Positions 1 to 9,721 of a DNA stretch of 41,270 bases are shown here, piece after piece. The first letter of the stretch is position 1; each line of letters opens with the position of its first letter. The stretch is from Azoarcus sp. (GTDB taxonomy: Bacteria; Pseudomonadota; Gammaproteobacteria; Burkholderiales; Rhodocyclaceae), in NCBI GenBank assembly GCA_031268195.1, contig JAIRXQ010000042.1, positions 1-41,270 on the forward strand, in the 5' to 3' direction. Made by a program: the position numbers and the translations under genes. The notes under the pieces were generated by a model that saw only the letters and a program-made list of their open reading frames with translations, searched no databases and had not been told where the DNA came from.

Positions 1-1051
1 CATCGGTCGTGTATTGCAGCAGCAGGGGTTCTTCGGCGCGCGCCCGCGCGTAACGGCGCAGCAGGGCGTGATCGCCGATATCTTCCCACGGCCCGGCTGC
101 GTTCAGCAGCCCGGCAAGCGCCCGGACGTCCTGGAAGCCAAGGTTTATGCCATGACCGGACAAGGGATGTATGGCATGCGCTGCATCGCCGGCCAGGGCC
201 AGCCGCGGCGCCACGACGCTTTCTACCCGCATGAAGCGCAGGGCGAACGCGGCGCGCGGTGTTTCGATGGCGAAATCGCCCAATGCCCTGCCCCCCGCTT
301 CTGCCACCCGTTGGCAAAAATCGTCATCGGACAGAGCCATCAAGCCAGCGGCGATATCGTCCGGCGCAGACCACACCAGCGATACGAGGTTTCCGGGCAA
401 GGGCAGCCAGGCCAGTACGCCATCGGAACGGAACCATTGGCGGGCGATCCGCCGATGGGAGATTTGGGTGCGCAGATTGGCGACGATGGCCTGCTGACCA
501 TATGAATGGCCGTGCGTGCCAATGCCCGCGGCCTGCCGCAGCCAGGAATCTCGCCCGTCCGCGCCGACGGCAAGCGCTGCTGACAGGACAGGCCCGTTTT
601 CCAGCGCGATTTCTACCGAGGCATCGCGGCGCACGAATGTTTTCGGTATTGCGGGCGCGAATACGGTGATGTTGTGCTGGCGGGTGAGGCTTTCCCAGAG
701 TTCGCGCAGCAAGGGAGCCGATTCGCCAATCCAGGCCAGTTCGGCGCAGCCGCTGCCGTGGGCGTCGAAGTCGAGACGGCCATCGCCGTCGCCATGTACT
801 TGCATGCGTTCGACCGCGCACAGGCGGCTGTGGTCGAGCCGCTCCCAGATGCCGAGTGTTTGCAAAAAGCGGGCGCTCGCCGGGGTATAGGCATAAACGC
901 GGGTATCCCACGCCGCTGGCCCAGGCGCTCCTTTGACGGGGGGGGCGCTGTCGATCAGCGCCACTTTCAGGCGGCTCCCGCGCAGGGCCACTGCCAGTGC
1001 AGCGCCAGTCAGTCCGCCTCCGACGATGATCAAATCAAATTTTTTGTTCAT
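1..1051 (-). CDS. UbiH/UbiF/VisC-family FAD-dependent monooxygenase (3' end outside window)
   Basis: Flavoprotein hydroxylase of the family that adds hydroxyl groups to the ubiquinone ring. The ATG at 1051-1049 opens a frame of 350 codons running off the left edge without a stop. The N-terminus reads MNKKFDLIIVGGGLTGAAL, a Rossmann dinucleotide-binding motif (GGGxxGA, residues about 10-15). Near residue 287 the second FAD motif AGDAAHAIHPLSGHG is intact, and an ADGRDS motif lies between them. The family normally has about 380-410 residues, so only a short C-terminus is missing. Family membership is secure. Which ring position it hydroxylates (UbiH, UbiF, UbiI or a betaproteobacterial variant) cannot be read from the sequence, so no symbol is given. 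Confidence 0.9.
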   Translation of the reverse strand, partial: MNKKFDLIIVGGGLTGAALAVALRGSRLKVALIDSAPPVKGAPGPAAWDTRVYAYTPASARFLQTLGIWERLDHSRLCAVERMQVHGDGDGRLDFDAHGSGCAELAWIGESAPLLRELWESLTRQHNITVFAPAIPKTFVRRDASVEIALENGPVLSAALAVGADGRDSWLRQAAGIGTHGHSYGQQAIVANLRTQISHRRIARQWFRSDGVLAWLPLPGNLVSLVWSAPDDIAAGLMALSDDDFCQRVAEAGGRALGDFAIETPRAAFALRFMRVESVVAPRLALAGDAAHAIHPLSGHGINLGFQDVRALAGLLNAAGPWEDIGDHALLRRYARARAEEPLLLQYTTD

Positions 1052-1272
1052 TTGGACATGATGTTTACCACAGGGCGGCAAGGGGCTTCGCCCGGCCAGG
1101 AACCGGCGGCAGGCCATTCCTGCCGCTCCGGGCGCATCACCGCAGAAATGGGGTTCTAGCGGAAGCCCGTCCGCGATGAGCTGAGGGAGTCTAACGGTTC
1201 AATGGCTTCGCGCATACTGGCCTGCTTGGCAAACCGGCATGAAAGCATCTGGACGTGACGGATTATTGATGC

Positions 1273-1734
1273 TCAACGCCGAAAACCGTCGTGGCAGGAT
1301 TTACATGAGGCGCGTGTTTCATCGTAGGCCGCGCGCGCCGCTTCCGCACTGCCAGCGGCCAGGAGCGCATCGGTGGCGGCGATGAAGCGTTGGCGCTCGG
1401 CTTCAAATTTTTCCGGCTGGCTCCACACTTCGGGACGCGATTTGCTCGGGGGGTAGTTGGTGTCTGAACCGTAGTAATTCCACGGTTCTTCGCGCGTCTT
1501 TGCCAGCGCTTCGTTCAGCGCGGCAAGGCGTTCGGCGCTGTATTGCTCTTTGTTCAGCATCATTCCGATAGGTTCTGTCGCCCGCAACAGCGCTCTGAAG
1601 GCTTCTTTGCGATGCTTGACCGGCTGGCCGGGACGATCGTCCTCTATTTCAGGATTGCATGCGGCCAGGGACAGGGCGGCCAGGAAAAAGAACGGGGAAA
1701 AGCTGTGGCGGAACAGGAGCATGGCGTCTGGCAA
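1273..1734 (-). CDS. cytochrome c'-like monoheme lipoprotein
   Basis: Predicted exported haem protein of about 150 residues. A hydrophobic signal segment ends in a lipobox-like LAAC near residue 25, suggesting a membrane-anchored periplasmic lipoprotein. The single haem motif CKSCH sits at the extreme C-terminus, the arrangement of cytochrome c' and c-556 four-helix-bundle proteins. The central part contains helix-forming stretches rich in Glu, Ala and Arg. It may start at the first ATG or at the second (MLLFRHSF), which gives a cleaner signal peptide. Electron partner and role (electron transfer, gas binding or stress) cannot be inferred. It lies on the same strand as the flanking genes, with about 220 bases before the hydroxylase gene. 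Confidence 0.8.
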   Translation of the reverse strand: MPDAMLLFRHSFSPFFFLAALSLAACNPEIEDDRPGQPVKHRKEAFRALLRATEPIGMMLNKEQYSAERLAALNEALAKTREEPWNYYGSDTNYPPSKSRPEVWSQPEKFEAERQRFIAATDALLAAGSAEAARAAYDETRASCKSCHDGFRR

Positions 1735-1778
1735 AAAATCGAGGGGGAAAGTATTGAAGGGAGGACTGCCCGCTGCCG

Positions 1779-2261
1779 TTACGGTGTGCCTACAGGCGGC
1801 GGCGGCGCGGGAAGGCCCAGAATGGCGCGGACGAAGTCTTCGGATTGATCCATGGCAAATTCATAGATGTACCAATCATTGCCGCCGCGCCTGAAAACCA
1901 CGTAGAACCCGATGAAGCCTTGATCCCTGTCGAGTTCGAGAAGGTAGGTCCTGACATCCACCAGATCGGCTTTTACCTTTTTTTCGAGCGTGTGCACATT
2001 GCGCACGCGCAAGCCTTTCATTTTCGCTTTGATGGAATCGTAGATCTGCTTGGCTCCTTCACCGGGGGACGAGAAAAAATGCCCGGCAAACACAGTGATA
2101 AAGCAGTTGTTTTGCAAGCCGGACAAAATACAATTGACATAGCGCGTTTCAAATGCATCTTTGTCGCCGACGGGCACCGGCGGCGCATCTTCCGCCAGCG
2201 CGGCGGCGGAGAATATCAGGCTGGCAAGTACGCTCAGGCCATGCTTCAGTAAAACCTTCAT
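1779..2261 (-). CDS. secreted protein of unknown function
   Basis: I do not recognise this family. The start chosen is the ATG at 2261, because an AAGGA ribosome-binding site lies about 11 bases before it; the frame is open from 2288. The product begins MKVLLKHGLSVLASLIF and ends its signal peptide at AAALAED, so it should be periplasmic. The mature part of about 135 residues has two cysteines (YVNCILSG and NNCFITVF) spaced for a disulfide. A charged central segment follows, then an aromatic region (FIGFYVVFRRGGNDWYIYEF) that looks like paired beta strands, and a Pro-rich tail. It lies between the cytochrome and the acyltransferase genes on the same strand, with a 23-base gap from the acyltransferase stop. 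Confidence 0.7.
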   Translation of the reverse strand: MKVLLKHGLSVLASLIFSAAALAEDAPPVPVGDKDAFETRYVNCILSGLQNNCFITVFAGHFFSSPGEGAKQIYDSIKAKMKGLRVRNVHTLEKKVKADLVDVRTYLLELDRDQGFIGFYVVFRRGGNDWYIYEFAMDQSEDFVRAILGLPAPPPPVGTP

Positions 2262-2284
2262 CAACATCTTTCCTTGTTCTTCGA

Positions 2285-3160
2285 TCAATAAAAACGGTGC
2301 TGCCCCTCGGGGCGGGTCTTGAAACGGCGATGCACCCAGTAATACTGCTCGGGCATGGTGCGTACAACGGTCTCAAGCCAGGCATTCATTCTGCGGGCAT
2401 CGGCCTCGATGTCGATAGTAGGGAAATCCGTCCATGGCTCGCCGATTTCCAGCACATAGCCCGCGCTGCCCGGCAGCATCCGGGTAACGCAGGGCAGCAC
2501 CCGCGCCCCGGCAAGCCGCGCCAGACGCGAAAGGCCGGTGATGGTGGCGGCTTCAATACCGAAAAAAGGCACGAAAACCGAATCTTTGCCGCCATAGTCC
2601 ATGTCGGGCAAATAATAGAATGGCCGCCCGGCCTTTATTGCTTTCAAGACGCCCCGCATGCCATCCTGGCGCGAAAACAATAGCTGGTCGCCAAAGCGGC
2701 GGCGGGCGCGATAAAGCAGACGGTCGAGCACGGGATTCCTTTTCTGGCGCGCATACACGCTGACGGAATCGAAAGACATCGCCACCCTCGCCCCCCCCGC
2801 ATCGAGACCGACGAAATGCGGCGCGAGCAAAATGAGCGGCGTTCCGGCTTCATGCAGCGCGCGCAGGCGTTCTTCGCCCTCGAAATGGATGATGCGCTGC
2901 AAACGCTTGCGCGAAGCCCACCAGAACAGGCCGCGTTCGAGCAGGCTGCGCCCCAGCGCCTGGAAATGACGCCGCGCCAGATGCTGCCGCGCCGCCTCGT
3001 CGAGTTCGGGAAAACACAGGGCAAGATTGGTCAGGGCTATCCGCCGCCGCGGCGCTGCAATGTAGTAGGCGATATCGCCAAGCTTGCGCCCGAGCGGCGC
3101 GAGCACTGCCAGCGGCAGCCAATGGAGCAACCAGAAAATACATACCAGTAGCCGCGTCAT
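2285..3160 (-). CDS. lipid A biosynthesis acyltransferase, LpxL/LpxM type (copy 2)
   Basis: Late acyltransferase that transfers a secondary fatty acyl chain from acyl-ACP to Kdo2-lipid IVA at the inner membrane. It has 291 residues, typical of the family. There is an N-terminal membrane segment (LLVCIFWLLHWLPLAVLAPL). The catalytic HX4D motif appears as HFVGLD near residue 115, and the substrate-binding motif region is DMDYGGKDSVFVPFFG near residue 190. A C-terminal YYWVHRRFKTRP matches the usual YxWxHRRFKxRP ending. Its ATG overlaps the stop of the upstream acyltransferase by four bases, so the two are translated as a pair. Whether it is laurate- or myristate-specific cannot be told. Confidence 0.9.
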   Translation of the reverse strand: MTRLLVCIFWLLHWLPLAVLAPLGRKLGDIAYYIAAPRRRIALTNLALCFPELDEAARQHLARRHFQALGRSLLERGLFWWASRKRLQRIIHFEGEERLRALHEAGTPLILLAPHFVGLDAGGARVAMSFDSVSVYARQKRNPVLDRLLYRARRRFGDQLLFSRQDGMRGVLKAIKAGRPFYYLPDMDYGGKDSVFVPFFGIEAATITGLSRLARLAGARVLPCVTRMLPGSAGYVLEIGEPWTDFPTIDIEADARRMNAWLETVVRTMPEQYYWVHRRFKTRPEGQHRFY

Positions 3161-4053
3161 GCTTCGGTCTCCGCATCCGCCTCTTTGCCCGCCTGCTCGC
3201 TACCGCGCATCCCGTGCGACAGCTTTTTGTAGCGGTTGTAAGCCCATAGATATTGCTGCGGACACTGCTGCACCAGACGCTCGATGTCCCGGTTCATCGC
3301 GGCGCAGCGCGCTGCGAGGCTGCCATCGCAATTCTCCGCCGGCAGCGAATAGTGCACTGCATAACCCCGGCCAAGCGGCAGACGCTCGGCCCAGACATAG
3401 ATCATCCGCACGCCGCGCACTTCCGCGAGCCGCGCCACGAGTGTCATCGTCCAGGCGGGACGGCCAAAAAAATCCACCCGCGCGCCCTGCCCCGCGGCGG
3501 GAACCTGATCGGGCAATATGCCCACCACGCCTTGCATGCGCAAGGTCTTGAGCAATTGCTTGACGCCGCCGAGATTGGCGGGCGCGACGGTCATCAGCCC
3601 GCGCACGCGCCCGGCCCGCATCACAGGTTCGAGAGCGCGATAACGCGGCGGACGGTAGAGCGCGACGAGTTGTCCGCCGCAGATATGAGCACAATAGTGG
3701 CCAGCCAACTCGAAACAACCCAGATGCGGCGTGAGGAACATGATGCCCGCCCCGTCGCGGCGGGCGGATTCGACGAGTTCCTGGCCATGGACGGCCACGA
3801 CTTTAGCCAGCACCGTCTCCAAGGGACGCCGCCATATCCAGCACACTTCCAGCGCCTGCCGCCCGGCTTCGGCGATTGCCTGGCGCAGCAGGGCGCGCGA
3901 CGGCGCGCCCATGGCCTGCGCCAGATTGGCGCGCAGGCGGCGGCGGTATGAAGACGAGCAGGCATAGACCAGCCAGCCGGCCCAGCCGCCAATACGGTGC
4001 AGCCATGTCAGAGGCAGACTGGCAAAGAGGCGAAAGAGAAAATTTATGACCAC
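3157..4053 (-). CDS. lipid A biosynthesis acyltransferase, LpxL/LpxM type (copy 1)
   Basis: Second member of the acyltransferase pair. The frame is open from 4308, but that extension runs antisense through the metK promoter and leader and does not resemble the family. I place the start at the GTG at 4053 (VVINFLFRLFASLPLTW), which begins directly with the membrane segment and gives 298 residues. The HX4E variant of the catalytic motif is seen as HLGCFE. A FFGRPAW segment and the C-terminal YLWAYNRYK correspond to the family's later blocks. The asparagine in NRYK replaces the histidine of the more common HRRFK, so this copy differs from its neighbour and may use a different acyl chain or acceptor. 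The gene is transcribed divergently from metK. Confidence 0.85.
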   Translation of the reverse strand: MVINFLFRLFASLPLTWLHRIGGWAGWLVYACSSSYRRRLRANLAQAMGAPSRALLRQAIAEAGRQALEVCWIWRRPLETVLAKVVAVHGQELVESARRDGAGIMFLTPHLGCFELAGHYCAHICGGQLVALYRPPRYRALEPVMRAGRVRGLMTVAPANLGGVKQLLKTLRMQGVVGILPDQVPAAGQGARVDFFGRPAWTMTLVARLAEVRGVRMIYVWAERLPLGRGYAVHYSLPAENCDGSLAARCAAMNRDIERLVQQCPQQYLWAYNRYKKLSHGMRGSEQAGKEADAETEA

Positions 4054-4114
4054 AGGAATACCGGGGAAATTCCGCGCCGCCGGGATACGGCAGCGACGAC
4101 TGATGCAAACATAT

Positions 4115-4142
4115 TTGACCAAATGATACCGTAGTCTATAAT
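4115..4142 (+). promoter_or_regulatory. sigma-70 promoter for metK
   Basis: A TTGACC -35 box (4115-4120) and a perfect TATAAT -10 box (4137-4142) are separated by 16 bases. Transcription would start near 4149, leaving an untranslated leader of about 150 bases before metK. Confidence 0.75.
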
Positions 4143-4148
4143 CGTGCC

Positions 4149-4301
4149 CCAGCCGCCGAGTTAACTCGACAACTTGCAGGGCGGCTTCCGCTTGGGTTAC
4201 GCGGTTCATAAGTACTGCTAAAGCGTCGGCTGCTCGCCGAAATCCCCGGAGCTGGCCATGACGCCACGAACTTCGGGGATTTTCGTTTTCAGGGGCTACT
4301 G
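4149..4301 (+). promoter_or_regulatory. structured 5' leader of metK (candidate cis-regulatory RNA)
   Basis: The leader contains several helices. AGCCGCC (4151-4157) pairs perfectly with GGCGGCT (4180-4186) and encloses the small hairpin GAGTTAACTC. CCGC (4188-4191) can pair with GCGG (4201-4204). TCGGC (4226-4230) pairs with GCCGA (4236-4240). Finally AAATCCCCG (4240-4248) pairs with CGGGGATTT (4274-4282), enclosing an inner TGGC/GCCA stem, and is followed by TTCGTTTTC and the GGGG ribosome-binding site. The last two helices share A4240, and the final one sits against the ribosome-binding site and resembles a terminator. I do not see the conserved cores of SAM-I, SAM-II or SAH riboswitches. 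Regulation is inferred from structure and position only. Confidence 0.45.
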
Positions 4302-5468
<1,167 letters not shown>

Positions 5469-5491
5469 CGTCCATATGCGCCGCGCTTCGA

Positions 5492-5527
5492 TATCGATAC
5501 CGCTATCGCTATCGATACCGCTATCGC
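5492..5527 (+). repeat. perfect 18-bp tandem duplication
   Basis: The 18-base unit TATCGATACCGCTATCGC occurs twice in direct succession (5492-5509 and 5510-5527) in the roughly 250-base gap between metK and the antiporter gene. It is built from smaller CGATA/TATCG elements and is partly self-complementary. No gene lies in this gap. Confidence 0.85.
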
Positions 5528-5720
5528 GCATCGGCCCGCGGCTTTCACCTTGCGGACGAAAACCGTGCGGCATTTCCGGGCGGATCGCCAATTCCGTCCG
5601 GAAGCGCCGCCTCTTGCCCGCGCCGCGCCGGAACCCGTGCAGAGCGCCGGATGTCCGATTACCGAAATTACACTGAGACCCCCCAAGCGCGCGCCGCAAG
5701 GCGCATGCCCTTCATCCCTC

Positions 5721-6809
5721 ATGCTCATCAATAACGCCCTCTTTTTCACCCTCGGACTGGCCGCCCTCATCGCGGGCGCGGAACTACTCGTGCGCGGCGC
5801 ATCGAAACTGGCCATTTCCGCGGGCATCTCGCCCCTGCTCATCGGCCTGACCATCGTCGCCTTCGGCGCCAGCGCGCCGACGCTGGCGGTTTCCGTCGGC
5901 GCGGCGCTCTGCGATGCGCCCGGCATCGCCCTGGGCAACGTCATCGGCGGCAACATCTTCAACGTATTGCTCATCCTCGGCCTGTCGGCGCTTATCGTTC
6001 CGCTTGCGGTACAGAACCAGATCATCCGCCAGAAAATCCCGATCATGATCGGCGCATCGCTGCTCCTGCTCGCGTTCGCGCTCGATGGCTACATAGACCG
6101 CTTCGAGGGGCTGGTATTGTTCGCGACGCTCATCGCCTACACCCTTTTCCTTGTGCGCCAATCGAGCGTCGCCACCCAGGCGGAACAGGCGGAACTCATC
6201 GGCGACATCCCGGAAACCACCTGGGCGCGCGGCAAATACATACAGATCGCCATGATGGCGGGCGGCTTCGCCCTGCTGGCCCTGGGCGCGTACTGGCTGG
6301 TGGATGCTGCCGTCGAAGTCGCCCGCTCGCTTGGCGTGAGCGACCTGACGATCGGCCTGACCGTCGTCGCCGCCGGAACATCCCTGCCGGGACTCGCCAC
6401 CTCGCTTGTCGCCGCCCTGCGGGGCGAACGCGACATCGCCGTGGGCAACATCATCGGCAGCAACATCTTCAACATTTGCGCGGTACTGGGCATCACCGGC
6501 ATCGTCGCGCCCAACGGCATACCGGTTTCTGAAATCGCGCGCTCCATCGACCTGTGGATCATGGCGGCGGCGGCGCTCGCCTGCCTGCCGGTCATCATCA
6601 ATGGACGCGAAATCTCGCACGGGGAAGGCGGTCTCTTGCTTGCCTATTACGCCGCCTACATCATCTGGCTGATCCTTGTCGCGCAACAATCGGCGCACGC
6701 GCACGCCTTTGCAAACATCATCCTGGGCTATGCGCTTCCAGCCACGATCATCTTTCTCGTCTTCGACATCTCCCGCCGTGACACAAAGAAAACGCCGCCT
6801 GAACCATGA
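5721..6809 (+). CDS. CaCA-superfamily (YrbG-like) cation antiporter with atypical alpha repeats
   Basis: Membrane protein of 362 residues with about ten hydrophobic helices in two homologous halves, as in sodium/calcium exchangers. The frame is open from 5550, but I place the start at ATG 5721 (MLINNALFFTLGLAALIAG), where the first helix begins. The alpha-1 repeat reads FGASAPTLAVSVGAA followed by GNVIGGNIFN. The alpha-2 repeat reads AGTSLPGLATSLVAA followed by GNIIGSNIFN. In classical members both repeats carry GTSLPE, whose glutamates bind the transported ion. Here they are Thr (ACG codon) and Gly (GGA codon). The fold is clear, but calcium transport is doubtful. It is a single gene between metK and the mla operon. 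Confidence 0.85.
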   Translation: MLINNALFFTLGLAALIAGAELLVRGASKLAISAGISPLLIGLTIVAFGASAPTLAVSVGAALCDAPGIALGNVIGGNIFNVLLILGLSALIVPLAVQNQIIRQKIPIMIGASLLLLAFALDGYIDRFEGLVLFATLIAYTLFLVRQSSVATQAEQAELIGDIPETTWARGKYIQIAMMAGGFALLALGAYWLVDAAVEVARSLGVSDLTIGLTVVAAGTSLPGLATSLVAALRGERDIAVGNIIGSNIFNICAVLGITGIVAPNGIPVSEIARSIDLWIMAAAALACLPVIINGREISHGEGGLLLAYYAAYIIWLILVAQQSAHAHAFANIILGYALPATIIFLVFDISRRDTKKTPPEP

Positions 6810-6893
6810 ACTGCCAAAAATGTCACGACAGACTTTACGGCAGGCTTTACAGCCGGAGATTTGTTAGAATTGCGCCTTTGTCAATCGAACTCC

Positions 6894-7712
6894 ATGGCTT
6901 TGATCGCCTCCGGCAATCCTCTCGTCAGTCTGAAGCATGTGCGCTTCGCCTATGGCGCGCGCGAGATTCTGCACGATGTCGATCTGACCGTGCATCGCGG
7001 CCAAGTGGTAGCAATCATGGGGGGCAGCGGCTCCGGCAAGACAACCTTGTTGCGCCTGATCGGCGGCCAATTGCAGGCGAACGCAGGCACAGTAGAAGTA
7101 GACGGGCAGAATATGGGCCGCCTGCCGGTAGCGGCTCTTTATGCCCTGCGGCGGCGCATGGGAATGCTGTTCCAGTTTGGGGCGCTTTTTACCGACATGA
7201 ACGTATTCGACAATGTCGCCTTTCCCCTGCGCGAGCACACGGCCCTGCCCGCCGGAACAATCCGCGACCTGGTGCTGATGAAGCTCCATGCCGTGGGCCT
7301 GCGCGGCGCGGCGGCGCTGATGCCTTCGGAGCTTTCGGGCGGCATGGCGCGGCGGGTGGCGCTGGCGCGCGCCGTGGCGCTCGACCCCATGCTGATGCTC
7401 TATGACGAGCCTTTCGCCGGGCTTGACCCGATTTCGCTCGGAACAATCGGCCATTTAATCCGCCGCCTGAACGATGCCCTCGGCGCGGCTTCGATCATGG
7501 TCACGCACGACGTGCAGGCTTCGCTCGATCTGGTCGATTACATCTACTTCGTCTCGGAAGGCGGCATAGTAGCGCACGGCGCGCCCGCGGACATCCGCGC
7601 CTCGAACGATCCTTTCGTACATCAGTTCGTCCACGCCGAGGCCGACGGCCCTGTACCTTTTCACTATCCGGCGCCGCCCATGGCAAGCCTGCTGGATGGA
7701 GCGCGGGCATGA
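6894..7712 (+). CDS. mlaF: phospholipid ABC transporter ATP-binding protein MlaF
   Basis: ATPase of the inner-membrane MlaFEDB complex that moves phospholipids between the outer and inner membranes. Within its 272 residues I see the Walker A motif [11 protein letters not shown] near residue 43, the ABC signature [14 protein letters not shown] near residue 147 and Walker [14 protein letters not shown] near residue 165, plus the switch histidine in MVTHD. The start is the ATG at 6894 ([21 protein letters not shown]); the upstream TTG at 6861 adds an unrelated dozen residues. It overlaps mlaE by four bases (ATGA) and leads the mlaFEDACB operon. Confidence 0.95.
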   Translation: MALIASGNPLVSLKHVRFAYGAREILHDVDLTVHRGQVVAIMGGSGSGKTTLLRLIGGQLQANAGTVEVDGQNMGRLPVAALYALRRRMGMLFQFGALFTDMNVFDNVAFPLREHTALPAGTIRDLVLMKLHAVGLRGAAALMPSELSGGMARRVALARAVALDPMLMLYDEPFAGLDPISLGTIGHLIRRLNDALGAASIMVTHDVQASLDLVDYIYFVSEGGIVAHGAPADIRASNDPFVHQFVHAEADGPVPFHYPAPPMASLLDGARA

Positions 7713-8491
7713 GCGCCCTGCTGCGCGCCATCGGCGCCATGACGGTCAATGGCATATGGCGGCTCGGTTTCATGGCGCGCTTTTTTTACGCGCTCTTGCG
7801 CTATTCCGGGCAATCGTTCCGCCGCCTGCCGCTGACGATCCGCGAGATTTATTTCAGCGGCACGCTCTCGCTGCTCATCATCCTGGTGTCGGGCCTGTTC
7901 GTCGGGCTGGTGCTGGGTTTGCAAGGCTACGATATTTTGCAGCGCTTCGGTTCGAGCGACGCGCTCGGCATCATGGTGGCCCTGTCGCTGCTGCGCGAAC
8001 TGGGGCCGGTCGTGGCCGGACTGCTCTTCGCCAGCCGCGCGGGATCCGCAGTGACAGCCGAAATCGGCCTGATGAAAACCACCGAGCAATTGCAGGCAAT
8101 GGACATGATGGCGGTGAACCCCATTGCGCGCGTGGTGGCTCCGCGCTTTTGGGGCGGCGTAATTTCCATGCCGCTGCTGGCTGCGATGTTCTCGGCAATG
8201 GGAATATTCGGCGGCTGGCTGATCGGAGTGCTTGCAATCGGCGTCGATGACGGCGCTTTCTGGTCGCAGATGCGGGCCTCGGTGGATTTCCGCTACGACA
8301 TCATCAATGGCGTAATCAAATCCTTCGTATTCGGAGTGGCTGTATCGCTGATCGCGGTATTCGAGGGCTACGATTGCCAGCCCACAGCCGAAGGCGTGTC
8401 GCGGGCAATCACGCGCACCGTGGTGAGTTCAGCGCTGGCGATTCTGGCGCTGGATTTCGTACTTACTTCTTTCATGTTCCGAGGTCTTTAA
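7709..8491 (+). CDS. mlaE: phospholipid ABC transporter permease MlaE
   Basis: Permease subunit of the Mla retrograde phospholipid transporter. It has 260 residues, the normal size, with about five hydrophobic helices. The family core is visible: [19 protein letters not shown], then [20 protein letters not shown] and the coupling region [20 protein letters not shown]. It overlaps mlaF by four bases at its start and shares one base (TAATG) with mlaD at its end, consistent with translational coupling in the operon. Confidence 0.95.
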   Translation: MSALLRAIGAMTVNGIWRLGFMARFFYALLRYSGQSFRRLPLTIREIYFSGTLSLLIILVSGLFVGLVLGLQGYDILQRFGSSDALGIMVALSLLRELGPVVAGLLFASRAGSAVTAEIGLMKTTEQLQAMDMMAVNPIARVVAPRFWGGVISMPLLAAMFSAMGIFGGWLIGVLAIGVDDGAFWSQMRASVDFRYDIINGVIKSFVFGVAVSLIAVFEGYDCQPTAEGVSRAITRTVVSSALAILALDFVLTSFMFRGL

Positions 8492-8964
8492 TGAGCCGGA
8501 CGACGCTCGATCTGTGGGTAGGCTTATTTGTGGCGCTGGGCTTTGCCGCGCTGGTTTTCCTGGCGGTAAAAGTCGGCAGTTATGCAGGCGCGTCGGGCGG
8601 GACAACTTACGCAGTCGAAGCGGCGTTCGACAATATTGGCGGCCTGAAGGCGCGCGCGCCGGTCAAAAGCGCGGGCGTAGTGGTCGGGCGGGTCGGCGCC
8701 ATCCATTTCGACTCGCATAGCTATCGCGCCATCGTCCGCCTTGATCTCGATGGACGCTACGAATTTCCAGCCGACACCAGCGCCGCCATCCTGACCTCGG
8801 GCCTGCTTGGCGAACAGTACATCGGCCTCGACCCCGGCGCGGACGGCGAAGTCCTGAAGGACGGCAGCAAACTGCAAATCACCCAATCGGCGGTAGTGCT
8901 GGAAAAACTGATCGGCCAATTCATGTTCAACAAGGCGGCTGAGACACCGCCTCCAGCGCAATGA
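8491..8964 (+). CDS. mlaD: outer membrane lipid asymmetry protein MlaD (MCE domain)
   Basis: Substrate-binding subunit of the Mla transporter, anchored in the inner membrane and forming a hexameric ring in the periplasm. One membrane helix (residues about 7-27, LWVGLFVALGFAALVFLAV) is followed by a single MCE domain. The typical blocks are FDNIGGLKARAPVKSAGVVV (residues about 46-65) and ILTSGLLGEQYIGLDPG. At 157 residues it matches the family. The ATG shares a base with the mlaE stop. Confidence 0.95.
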   Translation: MSRTTLDLWVGLFVALGFAALVFLAVKVGSYAGASGGTTYAVEAAFDNIGGLKARAPVKSAGVVVGRVGAIHFDSHSYRAIVRLDLDGRYEFPADTSAAILTSGLLGEQYIGLDPGADGEVLKDGSKLQITQSAVVLEKLIGQFMFNKAAETPPPAQ

Positions 8965-8977
8965 GACCCCCGCAACA

Positions 8978-9721
8978 ATGAAACACCTCGCCCTCACCGC
9001 CGCCGCCGCTGTTGCCATGCTCACCGCAGCTTGCGCCAACGCCCCGCCGGAAGATCCGTTCGAGAGCTACAACCGCAGCATGTTTTCGATAAACGAAAAG
9101 CTGGATGCGGCAATAACCAAACCAGTGGCGAAAGCCTATGTAGCAGTAACGCCGGAGCCGGTGCGCACCTGGGTCGGCAACTTTTTCGGCAATCTCAACG
9201 ACCCATGGATCGGCGTCAACAACCTGCTGCAAGGCAAGCCCGCCGATGCGCTCTCCGACATGATGCGCTTTCTCGTCAACTCGACGATGGGCATCGGCGG
9301 CCTGCTCGATATCGCCACCGAAGCGCAGATCCCCAAGCACGACGAAGATTTCGGCCAAACCCTGGGCGTATGGGGCGTTCGCAGCGGCCCATATGTGATG
9401 CTGCCTCTTTTAGGGCCGAGCACGCTGCGGGACTCCCTCGCGCTTCCGGTGAATGCGACATTAAACAATTCCTGGCACCTCGTTTCAGACCCCGTACTTC
9501 GCAACTCCCTGACCGCGCTGCAAGCGATCAACGGCCGCGCCCGCCTGCTCGGTCTCGAACGCACCCTCGACGAAGCCACGCTCGACAAATATCGCTACTC
9601 ACGCGACTTCTACCTGCAACAGCGTCAGTTCAAGGTCCATGACGGCAATCCGCCGCTAGAATACGAAAATTTCGACCTTGACGACGGCAACCAAACGGAA
9701 CCCACGGGAGAATCACCATGA
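8978..9721 (+). CDS. mlaA: outer-membrane lipoprotein MlaA (VacJ)
   Basis: Outer-membrane component that removes misplaced phospholipids from the outer leaflet and passes them to MlaC. The signal peptide ends in a lipobox (LTAAC, Cys near residue 19). The family signature FESYNRSMFSINEKLD follows, and later the conserved GVWGVRSGPYVMLPLLGPST. The length of 247 residues is usual. Its presence inside the mlaFED-CB cluster, 13 bases after mlaD, is the betaproteobacterial arrangement; enterobacteria keep mlaA elsewhere. It overlaps mlaC by four bases. Confidence 0.95.
   Translation: MKHLALTAAAAVAMLTAACANAPPEDPFESYNRSMFSINEKLDAAITKPVAKAYVAVTPEPVRTWVGNFFGNLNDPWIGVNNLLQGKPADALSDMMRFLVNSTMGIGGLLDIATEAQIPKHDEDFGQTLGVWGVRSGPYVMLPLLGPSTLRDSLALPVNATLNNSWHLVSDPVLRNSLTALQAINGRARLLGLERTLDEATLDKYRYSRDFYLQQRQFKVHDGNPPLEYENFDLDDGNQTEPTGESP

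Noticed and set aside
4149-4301. Known SAM-I, SAM-II or SAH riboswitch in the metK leader.
   Set aside because: I could not find the conserved core sequences of these classes, so only an unclassified structured leader is claimed.
5550-5720. 57-codon extension before the antiporter.
   Set aside because: It is Arg-rich and not membrane-like, and the first helix with a sensible start begins at 5721.
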